Of a stretch of 64,000 bases of DNA, positions 1 through 7,810 are shown one piece after another (position 1 is the first letter of the stretch; every line of letters starts with the position of its first letter). The DNA lies in NCBI RefSeq assembly GCF_000832125.1, contig NZ_JPRK01000018.1:1-64000 (forward strand), given 5' to 3'. The DNA comes from Flavobacterium hibernum. GTDB lineage: Bacteria > Bacteroidota > Bacteroidia > Flavobacteriales > Flavobacteriaceae. The translations under genes and the position numbers were made by a program. Under the pieces are notes generated by a model, which had not been told where the DNA came from, ran no database searches, and worked only from the letters and a program-made list of their open reading frames with translations.

Positions 1-90
1 TTTGCGAGATTTAAAAAAAGAACTTTGTAACTAGTTTCTATGTGTTAGAAAAAATTACGTCACTGACTAAAATTACTTTGAAATACCAAC
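1..90 (+). other. Window edge: probable tail of an upstream gene plus leader
   Basis: Two + strand frames stay open from position 1 and close at 28-30 (TAA) and 32-34 (TAG). One of them may be the end of the preceding cluster gene, but about ten codons are too few to identify it. No exact TAnnTTTG element lies before the ATG at 91; the nearest resemblance, around 74-80, is one base short. The first ketosynthase is therefore probably co-transcribed with genes outside the window. Confidence 0.3.
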
Positions 91-1326
91 ATGAATAAAA
101 GAGTTGTAATTACTGGAATGGGAATTTATTCTTGTATTGGAACTTCTCTAGAGGAAGTAAAGGAATCTTTATACCAAGGAAAATCAGGTATTAAATTTGA
201 TTCTGAAAGAAAAGAATTTGGTTTCCAATCAGCTTTGACCGGAATGGTTCCTAAAGCCGATTTGAAAAATTTATTGACCCGAAGACAACGCATGAGTATT
301 GGCGAAGAAACAGAATATGCATATATGGCAACTATTCAGGCTTTGAAAGATGCCAATATAGATGATGCTTTTTTCGATAATCGTGAAGTTGGAATTATGT
401 ACGGAAATGATAGTGTTTCAAAAGCTATTATTGACGCCACAGATATTGTACGCGAGAAAAAAGACACCGCTTTAATAGGTTCCGGAGCAATTTTCAAGTC
501 AATGAATTCTACGGTAACAATGAATCTTTCTACAATTTTTAAACTTCGTGGAATCAATCTTACTATTAGTGCCGCTTGTGCCAGCGGTTCACATTCTATT
601 GGACTGGCTTATTTTTTAATAAAAAGCGGTTTTCAAGATATCATTATTACCGGAGGAGCACAAGAAATCAACAAATATGCGATGAGTAGTTTTGATGGTT
701 TAGGTGTTTTTTCGAAGAGAGAAAACGAGCCCGAAAAGGCTTCTCGTCCTTTTGATGTAGATCGCGATGGATTAATTCCGAGTGGTGGTGGCGCAACCTT
801 AATTCTCGAAAGTTACGAATCTGCCATTGCAAGAGGCGCCAATATTATTGCCGAAGTTGTAGGTTACGGATTTTCATCAAACGGAGGACATATCTCAACT
901 CCAAACGTCGAAGGCCCGTCTATAGCCATGCAACGAGCACTTGACGATGCACAACTAAAAGCTACAGATATTGATTACATAAATGCTCACGCAACCTCAA
1001 CTCCGGTTGGAGACGGAAATGAAGCGAAAGCAATTTTTGAAGTTTTTGGCGAAAAAAACCCATATGTAAGTTCCACCAAATCAATGACAGGTCACGAATG
1101 TTGGATGGCCGGAGCAAGCGAAGTTATATATTCTATCTTAATGATGCAAAATGATTTTATTGCACCAAACATCAATTTAGATAATCCAGATGAAGATGCT
1201 TCTAAATTAAATTTGGTCAAAACTACTTTAAACAAAAAAATTGACATATTTTTGTCCAATTCCTTCGGATTCGGAGGAACCAACTCTGCGTTGGTGGTTA
1301 AAAAGTTTAAATTGAACAATGAATAA
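91..1326 (+). CDS. Beta-ketoacyl-ACP synthase (KAS I/II family), flexirubin/aryl-polyene cluster
   Basis: This is a 411-residue decarboxylating ketosynthase with a complete triad. The nucleophile is Cys163 in SAACASGS, and the two histidines are His300 in NAHATST and His335 in MTGHECW. The opening VVITGMG and the closing NSFGFGGTNSAL are typical of the family. It would extend an ACP-bound acyl or aryl-polyene chain with malonyl units in the cytoplasm. Its last 8 bases overlap the following ACP gene, so the two are translationally coupled and the ACP is the likely partner. The family call is firm. Whether it primes, extends, or makes the fatty chains of the resorcinol cannot be read from sequence. 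Confidence 0.93.
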   Translation: MNKRVVITGMGIYSCIGTSLEEVKESLYQGKSGIKFDSERKEFGFQSALTGMVPKADLKNLLTRRQRMSIGEETEYAYMATIQALKDANIDDAFFDNREVGIMYGNDSVSKAIIDATDIVREKKDTALIGSGAIFKSMNSTVTMNLSTIFKLRGINLTISAACASGSHSIGLAYFLIKSGFQDIIITGGAQEINKYAMSSFDGLGVFSKRENEPEKASRPFDVDRDGLIPSGGGATLILESYESAIARGANIIAEVVGYGFSSNGGHISTPNVEGPSIAMQRALDDAQLKATDIDYINAHATSTPVGDGNEAKAIFEVFGEKNPYVSSTKSMTGHECWMAGASEVIYSILMMQNDFIAPNINLDNPDEDASKLNLVKTTLNKKIDIFLSNSFGFGGTNSALVVKKFKLNNE

Positions 1327-1573
1327 AGAAGAGATTATAGCAAGAATTAATGGTTTTTTGGTTGATGAATTTGAAGTAGACAATGACGACATTGAGCCGA
1401 ATGCTAATTTGAAAGACACACTTGGGTTAGATAGTTTAGATTATGTAGATTTAGTAGTTTCAATTGAATCTAACTTTGGTGTAAAACTGGTTGAAGCTGA
1501 TTTTGTTGGAATCGCTGATTTTCAAAGTTTTTATGACCTTATCGAAACCAAAATAAAAGCCAAAACTGCTTAA
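1319..1573 (+). CDS. Acyl carrier protein (first of two)
   Basis: This 84-residue protein has the phosphopantetheine attachment motif LGLDSLDYVDLV, with Ser near residue 41, followed by an acidic recognition helix. The length and acidic composition are normal for a type II ACP. It would carry growing polyketide or acyl chains for the cluster's ketosynthases and dehydratases. It overlaps the upstream ketosynthase by 8 bp, and its stop shares a base with the next start (TAATG), which indicates tight co-translation. A second, distinct ACP lies at 12346, so the pathway probably uses separate carriers for its two arms or stages. Confidence 0.95.
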   Translation: MNKEEIIARINGFLVDEFEVDNDDIEPNANLKDTLGLDSLDYVDLVVSIESNFGVKLVEADFVGIADFQSFYDLIETKIKAKTA

Positions 1574-2454
1574 TGAGTCAATGGGATGGCAAATCAAAAG
1601 GGACAGTTTTAGGCTATAAAATATTCGTTTTTTTAATACAAAAAGCGGGTGTTAAAGCTGCTTACGGCTTACTTTATTTTGTTGCTTCTTACTACTTTTT
1701 ATTCTTAAAGAAAAGCAATCGCGCTATTTCTTATTATTTTAAAGAGCGACTTCAATATTCCAATTTTAAAACAAAAAAAATGGTTTTCAAAAGTTACTAT
1801 ACTTTTGGACAAACCATTATTGATAAAATTTCCATTTCGGCAGGAATGCGAAATAAATTCACCTATGAATTTGATGGAATCGAAGTGCTAAAAAAACTGC
1901 TAGCCGAGAAAAAAGGCGGTGTTTTAATTAGCGCACACGTAGGTAATTTTGAAATTGCCGAGCACTTTCTTGGCGATATTGATGTTGATTTTCAAATCAA
2001 TTTAGTGACCACTGATTTAGAACATTCGGCGATCAAGAATTATCTCGAAAGCGTTACCCAAAAACCCACCGTAAAATTCATAATTATCAAAGACGATTTG
2101 TCTCATATTTTTGAGATAAATGCAGCTTTGGCAAACAACGAATTGGTTTGTTTTACCGGCGATCGCTATTTTGAAGGTACCAAATCTATTTCTGAAGAAA
2201 TTCTGGGTAAAGAAGCAAATTTTCCTGCAGGTCCATTTTTAATTGCTTCAAGATTAAAAGTTCCAGTTGTATTTGTTTATGTAATGAAAGAACCAAACCT
2301 TCATTATCATTTATACGCGCGCGAAGCAACCGTAAAACATCGTGACGAAAAAGCTTTACTAAAAGAATATATAAAAAGTGTTGAAAGTATTCTGCAAAAA
2401 TATCCCTTACAATGGTTTAATTATTTCGATTTTTGGAATGATTTGAAAAGCTAG
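1573..2454 (+). CDS. LpxL-like lysophospholipid acyltransferase family protein
   Basis: The 293-residue protein resembles the LpxL/HtrB branch of the LPLAT superfamily. It has an N-terminal hydrophobic segment, the catalytic H-x4-E motif in SAHVGNFE, a GDR motif (FTGDRYF), and FPAGPFLIA downstream. Such enzymes move an acyl group from ACP to a hydroxyl at the inner membrane. Flexirubin is an ester of an aryl-polyene acid and a dialkylresorcinol, so this is a candidate for making that ester, since it sits directly behind an ACP. That role is inference from position. It starts on TAATG overlapping the ACP stop and ends before an inverted-repeat element. Confidence 0.85.
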   Translation: MSQWDGKSKGTVLGYKIFVFLIQKAGVKAAYGLLYFVASYYFLFLKKSNRAISYYFKERLQYSNFKTKKMVFKSYYTFGQTIIDKISISAGMRNKFTYEFDGIEVLKKLLAEKKGGVLISAHVGNFEIAEHFLGDIDVDFQINLVTTDLEHSAIKNYLESVTQKPTVKFIIIKDDLSHIFEINAALANNELVCFTGDRYFEGTKSISEEILGKEANFPAGPFLIASRLKVPVVFVYVMKEPNLHYHLYAREATVKHRDEKALLKEYIKSVESILQKYPLQWFNYFDFWNDLKS

Positions 2455-2455
2455 T

Positions 2456-2590
2456 TTTTTCGCCACGAATTACACGAATTTTCACTAATTAGTAATCGCT
2501 TTCTATTTTGTAAATTCTCAAGATACAGTTTTTATACCTTTTTTTGCCACATATAGATTTGCGAAAATTCGTGTAATTCGTGGCGAAAAA
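2456..2590 (+). repeat. Intergenic inverted-repeat element with CGCCACGAATT arms
   Basis: Perfect 28-base arms at 2456-2483 and 2563-2590 are exact reverse complements. Each contains CGCCACGAATTACACGAATT or its complement, and they enclose about 79 bases. The transcript could fold into a long hairpin separating the acyltransferase gene from darA. A relative with the same CGCCACGAATT core is at 19859-19916. No transposase or ORF is inside, so this is a non-coding palindromic repeat, possibly a miniature element. Confidence 0.85.
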
Positions 2591-2631
2591 TTAATCCATT
2601 AAACAAGAAAATTCGTTTAAATAAATTTACT

Positions 2632-2639
2632 TATTTTTG
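2632..2639 (+). promoter_or_regulatory. Predicted -7 promoter element for the darA transcription unit
   Basis: The sequence TATTTTTG fits the Bacteroidota -7 consensus TAnnTTTG and lies 25 bp before the darA ATG. No exact TTG -33 box is seen at the usual distance; TTCG at 2612-2615 is the nearest. It follows the hairpin element, so a new transcript probably starts here inside the pigment cluster. Confidence 0.55.
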
Positions 2640-2664
2640 TTTACCACCAAAGCAAATAACCAAA

Positions 2665-3567
2665 ATGAAAAATGTTCTCGTTATTTATTATTCTCAATCC
2701 GGACAACTGGAATCTATTGCGAAAAATATTGCAAAACCATTTCTAAATTCAGAGGATATAAAAGTAACTTTTCACGAAATACAATTAGAGAAACCATTTC
2801 CGTTTCCTTGGAATAAAGCTTCTTTTTTTGATGCCTTTCCAGAATCTTTTTTACAAATTCCAACAAAGTTAAAACCAGTTTCAGAAGAGATTTTAAATAC
2901 AAAATTTGATTTAATTCTTTTTCATTACCAAGTTTGGTTTTTATCACCATCAATTCCAATCAACTCGTTTTTAAAAAGTCCGGAAGCCAAAACAATATTA
3001 AACAATACTCCCGTTATAACTATTAATGGTTCTCGTAATATGTGGGTCATGGCGCAAGAAAAAATTAAAGTTTTATTGCGTGATGCAAATGCAAAATTGG
3101 TTGGAAATGTTGCATTAGTAGATCGCGTTGGAAATTTAATTAGCGTAATCACGATTGTAAATTGGATGTTTTCTGGTGTAAAGAAAAAATATCTCGGCTT
3201 TTTTCCGCTTCCCGGAGTTTCTGATAAAGATATTCAGGAGTCAGATAAATTTGGAGAAATCATACTTTCAGAATTTAAACAAAATAAACTTGGCGATTTA
3301 CAGCCAAAATTAACCGAAATAGGTGCTGTAAAAATCAGTCCATATTTAGTTACAGTAGATAAAACCGCCAATAAAATTTTTAATAAATGGTCAAATCTCA
3401 TTCATAAGAATCAAAAAAACAGGAAAACGCTTCTTAAAATATTTTATGTTTATTTATTCCTTGCGATATGGCTAATCTCACCAATAGTCTATATATTGCA
3501 TCTTATTACCTATCCATTCAAGTTCAAAACCATAAAAAAAGAAACTCAATATTATCAAGGAGTTTAG
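2665..3567 (+). CDS. darA: Dialkylresorcinol condensing/aromatising enzyme DarA
   Basis: The 300-residue protein matches the DarA family found next to DarB in dialkylresorcinol and flexirubin clusters. Its N-terminus (VIYYSQSGQLESIAKNI) is a flavodoxin-like phosphate-binding loop. A mid-region ITINGSRNMWVMAQEK and a hydrophobic C-terminal stretch (about residues 250-280) suggest membrane association. From knowledge of the family, DarB condenses a beta-ketoacyl and an enoyl thioester to a cyclohexanedione and DarA aromatises it to the 2,5-dialkylresorcinol, the alcohol half of flexirubin. It is followed 16 bp later by darB and appears to have its own promoter. Confidence 0.88.
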   Translation: MKNVLVIYYSQSGQLESIAKNIAKPFLNSEDIKVTFHEIQLEKPFPFPWNKASFFDAFPESFLQIPTKLKPVSEEILNTKFDLILFHYQVWFLSPSIPINSFLKSPEAKTILNNTPVITINGSRNMWVMAQEKIKVLLRDANAKLVGNVALVDRVGNLISVITIVNWMFSGVKKKYLGFFPLPGVSDKDIQESDKFGEIILSEFKQNKLGDLQPKLTEIGAVKISPYLVTVDKTANKIFNKWSNLIHKNQKNRKTLLKIFYVYLFLAIWLISPIVYILHLITYPFKFKTIKKETQYYQGV

Positions 3568-3583
3568 CACACGAAATTTAATT

Positions 3584-4717
3584 ATGTTTGACGTATATAT
3601 TACCAAAGCCGCAAAATATTTGCCTAATGAAGCTGTTTCAAATGACGAAATGGAAGATTATTTAGGTCTGATAAATGACACTGCCTCAAAGGCAAGACGT
3701 ATTATTTTGCGTAATAATAAAATTACAAACCGTTATTACGCTGTAGATAAAAACGGAAAAAGCACACATAGTAATGCAGAGTTAACACGCAATGCCGTTG
3801 CACAACTATTTGATGAAAACTTTACAGATCAGGATTTGGAAGTACTTTCATGCGGAACTTCATCGCCTGATGTTTTGGCGCCGTCACATGCTGCAATGGT
3901 TCATGGTTTATTAAAGAACAGATCTGTAGAATTAAATTCTTCAATGGGTATTTGCTGTTCTGGAATGAATGCGCTTAAATATGGTTTTCTTTCGATAAAA
4001 TCAGGAAACTCTAAAAATGCTATTTGTACAGGATCAGAAAAAGTTTCGACATGGCTTTCTTCTCCAAAATACAATCACGAAATTGTTAATTTAAAAAACC
4101 TTGAAGAACAACCTATAATTGCCTTCAAAAAAGATTTTTTACGTTGGATGTTGTCTGATGGAGCCGGAGCATTTTTATTAGAAAATAAACCAAGCGGAGA
4201 AATTTCATTAAAAATTGAATGGATGGAAGCCTATTCTTATGCATTCGAATTAGAAACTTGTATGTATGCTGGTGGAGATAAACTAGAAAACGGAGAAATC
4301 AAAGCCTGGAGCGATTACAAACCAGAGCAATGGTTAAACGAATCTGTATTTGCGGTAAAACAAGATGTAAAAATATTAGACGAATTTATCCTTCCAAAAG
4401 GTGTCGAAAGTATGAGCGATGCAATGGCAAAGCACAATATCACGGCAGATCAGATAGATTACTTTTTACCACACGTTTCCTCTAACTTTTTTGTAGAAGG
4501 ACTAAGAAAAGGACTAATAGAAAAAGGAGTCGATATTGCCGAAGAAAAATGGTTTATGAACCTTTTAAGAGTTGGTAACGTAGGTTCGGCCTCAATTTAT
4601 ATTGCGCTTGAAGAATTAATGTATTCAGGTAAACTAAAAAAAGGAGATCGCATTTTATTATCAGTTCCGGAAAGCGGAAGATTCTCTTTTGCCTACGCCT
4701 ATTTAACCGTTTGCTAA
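3584..4717 (+). CDS. darB: Ketosynthase III-type dialkylresorcinol synthase DarB
   Basis: This is a 377-residue thiolase-fold KAS III relative. The nucleophile region is MGICCSGMNALKYG, and a catalytic-type His lies in YFLPHVSSNF with Asn in RVGNVGSAS, giving a Cys-His-Asn arrangement. It is longer than FabH (about 320 residues), as DarB proteins are. It would join two thioester substrates to form the cyclic precursor that DarA aromatises. Its stop overlaps the next start (TAATG at 4715-4719). Adjacency to darA makes the assignment strong. Confidence 0.92.
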   Translation: MFDVYITKAAKYLPNEAVSNDEMEDYLGLINDTASKARRIILRNNKITNRYYAVDKNGKSTHSNAELTRNAVAQLFDENFTDQDLEVLSCGTSSPDVLAPSHAAMVHGLLKNRSVELNSSMGICCSGMNALKYGFLSIKSGNSKNAICTGSEKVSTWLSSPKYNHEIVNLKNLEEQPIIAFKKDFLRWMLSDGAGAFLLENKPSGEISLKIEWMEAYSYAFELETCMYAGGDKLENGEIKAWSDYKPEQWLNESVFAVKQDVKILDEFILPKGVESMSDAMAKHNITADQIDYFLPHVSSNFFVEGLRKGLIEKGVDIAEEKWFMNLLRVGNVGSASIYIALEELMYSGKLKKGDRILLSVPESGRFSFAYAYLTVC

Positions 4718-5148
4718 TGGAAACAATTTCTCTATTAAATAAAGAAGCCGTCGAAAATTTATTGCCACAAAAGTTTCCTTTTGTAATGGTCGATAAAATG
4801 TATTCTTATACCGAAACCTCATTAGTTTCCGGTTTAAAAATTCAGAGCGACAATATCTTTGTTGAGAATAATTCTTTTCTGGAAGCAGGTATAATCGAGC
4901 ATATGGCACAATCTGTGGCATTGCATACCGGATATGAGTTTTTTTTGAAAAACGAAACCGCACCAACAGGTTATATTGGCTCTATAAAAGATATTGAAAT
5001 AAAAAAATGCCCAAAAGTCGACGATACAATTCAATCAGCCGTGACTATTCTGCAAGAATTTGCCGGAATAACTTTGGTTGATATTGTGACTACTTTAAAT
5101 AATGAAGAAATTGCCCGCGGACAAATGAAAACCGTTTTGGCAAAATAA
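4717..5148 (+). CDS. FabZ-like hotdog dehydratase, ApeP-like, lacking the catalytic His
   Basis: The 143-residue hotdog protein begins like FabZ (LLPQKFPFVMVDKM). In the active-site helix it keeps the acidic residue (GIIEHMAQS, where FabZ has LEAMAQ). The FabZ signature HFPGxPxxPG is replaced by FVENNSFLEAG, so the catalytic His is absent. This matches the ApeP-type dehydratases of aryl-polyene clusters. It may need a His-bearing partner, such as the product at 17760. I chose the ATG at 4717, which overlaps the darB stop, over the in-frame TTG at 4711. A second similar gene follows 7 bp later. Confidence 0.85.
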   Translation: METISLLNKEAVENLLPQKFPFVMVDKMYSYTETSLVSGLKIQSDNIFVENNSFLEAGIIEHMAQSVALHTGYEFFLKNETAPTGYIGSIKDIEIKKCPKVDDTIQSAVTILQEFAGITLVDIVTTLNNEEIARGQMKTVLAK

Positions 5149-5155
5149 TATACCT

Positions 5156-5620
5156 ATGAAGATTGGAGTTGAAATACAAAATTATCTACCGCACCGGGCG
5201 CCAATGCTTATGGTAGATTTAATTTTGGATATAAATTCAAGTTTTGTAGAAACGACATTTCTGATAAAAGAAGACAACATTTTTGTTGATAATAACATTT
5301 TTGTCGAAGCCGGATTAATCGAAAATACAGCACAAACCTGTTCTGCAATTGTAGGCAAAAAGTATTTTTTTGAAGAAGACGGAACAGAAAATGAAAACGT
5401 AAATGTAATTGGTTTTATCAGTGCTTTAAAAAATCTGAAAATACATTCGCTACCAAAAACTGGTAATACCATTATTACCAAAGCAAATCTGGTTTCGAAA
5501 TTTATTGGCGACGATTATACTTTATGCACAATGAGTTGCGAAAGTTTATTTGAAGACAAACTACTTTTAGAATGCGAAATTAATTTGTTTATTCAAAAGA
5601 CAGTTTCGACAACAACATAA
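5156..5620 (+). CDS. Second FabZ-like hotdog dehydratase paralogue, also His-less
   Basis: This 154-residue hotdog protein is a paralogue of its upstream neighbour. It has LPHRAPMLMVDLI at the N-terminus and FVEAGLIENTAQTC in the position of the FabZ active-site helix. The acidic residue is kept and the HFPG histidine is missing. A role in dehydrating 3-hydroxyacyl-ACP, or in binding as a structural half of a mixed dimer, fits its place in the cluster. The tandem pair suggests duplication followed by specialisation, perhaps one for the polyene and one for the resorcinol chains; that split is inference. Confidence 0.82.
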   Translation: MKIGVEIQNYLPHRAPMLMVDLILDINSSFVETTFLIKEDNIFVDNNIFVEAGLIENTAQTCSAIVGKKYFFEEDGTENENVNVIGFISALKNLKIHSLPKTGNTIITKANLVSKFIGDDYTLCTMSCESLFEDKLLLECEINLFIQKTVSTTT

Positions 5621-5645
5621 TTCTGATCGAAAATAAAAAACCGTC

Positions 5646-6050
5646 ATGGAAAAAGAAAATGTACCTCAGCACGATGGAAATTTAAGCAAAAAGAACCTCA
5701 AAGAACTTGTTTATGCTACAGATGAAAATGGCAATTATACAACCGCTTTAAGCACGGGTTGGGAACCAAAAGCAATTGCACTTTCTAACGCAATTGATGA
5801 TATAAAAGAACGTGCGGAAGAAGCCAAAATAAAAGTTCAGACTGGCGAATTAAGTCCAATTTGTTATTATATGGAACTCAATAAAATGGATCTTACCATT
5901 CTTGCAGGTTATGTAGAAATGTGGAAATGGCGTGTAAAAAGACATTTTAAACCAACTGTTTTTGCCAAATTAAGCGATAAAACTTTACAGAAATATGCCG
6001 ACGCTTTTGAGATTTCAATAGCTGATTTAAAAAACTTTAAAACAGATTAA
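5646..6050 (+). CDS. Conserved flexirubin-cluster protein of unknown function
   Basis: I recognise no domain with a known function in this 134-residue soluble protein. It has no signal peptide or membrane segment. It is rich in charged helices (about residues 40-70 and 105-130) and contains a Trp-rich stretch, YVEMWKWRVKRHF, near residue 90. Its stop overlaps the BtrH-like start (TAATG at 6050), so the two are probably translated together and may act together. Position suggests an accessory role in pigment assembly. Confidence 0.75.
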   Translation: MEKENVPQHDGNLSKKNLKELVYATDENGNYTTALSTGWEPKAIALSNAIDDIKERAEEAKIKVQTGELSPICYYMELNKMDLTILAGYVEMWKWRVKRHFKPTVFAKLSDKTLQKYADAFEISIADLKNFKTD

Positions 6051-7048
6051 TGCAAGTTACTTTTACACATCATCAATCTGCTCATTGTGAAAATGGAGTA
6101 GCTTCAAACCTCTTAAAAAATAGCGGACTCAATATCAGCGAACCTATGGTTTTTGGAATTGGTTCGGGACTTTTTTTTGTGTACCTACCTTTTTTAAAAG
6201 TAAATCATGCGCCAGCAATTAGTTACAGAACTTTGCCTGGACAAATTTTTAATAAAGTTGCCAACCGTTTAAATTTAAAAATAAAAAGACAAAAATTTTC
6301 ATCAACAGTTAATGCCAATAAAGCATTAGATGAAAATCTAAAAAATAATATCCCAACCGGATTACAAGTTGGCGTTTATCATTTAAGTTATTTTCCTGAT
6401 GAATACCGTTTCCATTTTAACGCACACAATTTAGTCGTTTACGGAAAAACCGAAACCGATTATTTAATTAGCGATCCCGTAATGGAAACCGTTACCACTT
6501 TGACACACGAAGAATTAGACAAAGTGCGTTTTGCCAAAGGTGCATTTGCTCCAAGAGGACAAATGTATTATCCAATTCAGATTCCAAAAGATGTTGATTT
6601 AAAAAGTGCCATTATTAAAGGAATCAAAAATACGTGTCGCGATATGTTGGCACCAATGCCAATTGTTGGTGTTCGCGGAATTAAAATGGTTTCTCGACAA
6701 ATTAGAAAATGGCCATTGAAACACGGTGTTAGAAAAGCCAATCATTACCTTGCCCAAATGGTTCGTATGCAGGAAGAAATAGGAACTGGTGGCGGAGGTT
6801 TTCGTTTTATATATGCCGCATTTTTACAAGAAGCTTCGGTTATTTTAAACAATGAAGAATTAAAAGTGCTCTCGAAAGAAATGACTCAAATTGGAGATTC
6901 CTGGAGAGATTTTGCTGTAGAAGCTTCCAGAATTTACAAAAACAGAAGCGCCAAAGAAGATGCTTACAATGCCATTGCCGATGAACTTTTGAGTATTGCC
7001 AACAGAGAAGAAATCTTTTTCAAAAAACTAAAAAAAGCAATTAGCTAA
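6050..7048 (+). CDS. BtrH N-terminal domain protein (acyltransferase/peptidase-like fold)
   Basis: The 332-residue protein starts with THHQSAHCENGVASNLL, the hallmark of the BtrH_N family, named after the butirosin enzyme that moves an acyl group from ACP to an amine. Cys near residue 13 and the histidines around it are the likely active-site elements of a C39-like fold. The second half is helical and matches the accompanying C-terminal domain of unknown function. In this cluster it could transfer an ACP-bound acyl group to an acceptor; that is extrapolated from BtrH. It overlaps the upstream gene by one base and precedes an ABC exporter. Confidence 0.78.
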   Translation: MQVTFTHHQSAHCENGVASNLLKNSGLNISEPMVFGIGSGLFFVYLPFLKVNHAPAISYRTLPGQIFNKVANRLNLKIKRQKFSSTVNANKALDENLKNNIPTGLQVGVYHLSYFPDEYRFHFNAHNLVVYGKTETDYLISDPVMETVTTLTHEELDKVRFAKGAFAPRGQMYYPIQIPKDVDLKSAIIKGIKNTCRDMLAPMPIVGVRGIKMVSRQIRKWPLKHGVRKANHYLAQMVRMQEEIGTGGGGFRFIYAAFLQEASVILNNEELKVLSKEMTQIGDSWRDFAVEASRIYKNRSAKEDAYNAIADELLSIANREEIFFKKLKKAIS

Positions 7049-7057
7049 ATATATATT

Positions 7058-7810
7058 TTGCAATCCATTATAAAAATAGAATCCCTTTCGAAAAAGTACA
7101 AAGATGCAGAAATGTATTCTTTGAACAGTGTTTCGTTGGATATTAACCAAGGTCAGATTTTTGGATTATTGGGCCCAAATGGTGCCGGAAAAACTACTTT
7201 AATTTCCTTGCTTTGCGGATTGATAAAACCAACTTCCGGGCACTTTAGTATTGACGACCTAAACTATTCCAATCATGCTTCAAAAATTAAAAAAATTATT
7301 GGAGTTGTTCCGCAAGAATATGCTTTGTATCCAACATTAACGGCGAGAGAAAATTTGCATTATTTTGGAAGTATGTACGGCTTAAAAGGCAATCATTTAA
7401 AAGATAAGGTAATCGAAACTTTAGATCTTTTGGGTTTATTAAAATTTGCCGACAAACGTATCGACACCTTTTCCGGAGGTATGAAGCGCCGAGTAAATTT
7501 AATCGCCGGAATTTTGCACAACCCAAAAGTTTTGTTTTTAGATGAGCCAACCGTTGGCGTTGATGTTCATTCTAAAAATGCCATTATAAATTATTTGAAA
7601 GTTTTAAACCAAAACGGAACTACCATTATATACACCTCACATCATTTGGCCGAAGCCGAAGATTTCTGTACCAATATTGCCATTTTAGACCAAGGTCAAA
7701 TTTATGCCAAAGGAACTCCAAAGGCTTTAATTGATGCTACTGAAAATGCAAGAAATCTAGAAGACGTTTTTATTTCATTAACCGGTAAAGAGTTGCGAGA
7801 TGATGTATAA
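7058..7810 (+). CDS. ABC transporter ATP-binding protein
   Basis: This is a 250-residue ABC-2-type ATPase. It has Walker A GPNGAGKTT (about residues 40-48), a Q-loop VVPQEYALYP, the signature FSGGMKRR, Walker B VLFLDEPTVG, and the switch His in TSHHLAE. The start is TTG at 7058; the first ATG is 18 codons later and would remove the first beta strand, so TTG is preferred. It overlaps the permease gene downstream and pairs with it. Within the pigment cluster the exporter may move a pigment or envelope lipid across the inner membrane; the substrate is not evident. Confidence 0.92.
   Translation: MQSIIKIESLSKKYKDAEMYSLNSVSLDINQGQIFGLLGPNGAGKTTLISLLCGLIKPTSGHFSIDDLNYSNHASKIKKIIGVVPQEYALYPTLTARENLHYFGSMYGLKGNHLKDKVIETLDLLGLLKFADKRIDTFSGGMKRRVNLIAGILHNPKVLFLDEPTVGVDVHSKNAIINYLKVLNQNGTTIIYTSHHLAEAEDFCTNIAILDQGQIYAKGTPKALIDATENARNLEDVFISLTGKELRDDV

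Noticed and set aside
5182-5481. 99-residue - strand ORF opposite the second hotdog gene
   Set aside because: Antisense shadow; the + strand gene has clear family motifs and operon spacing.
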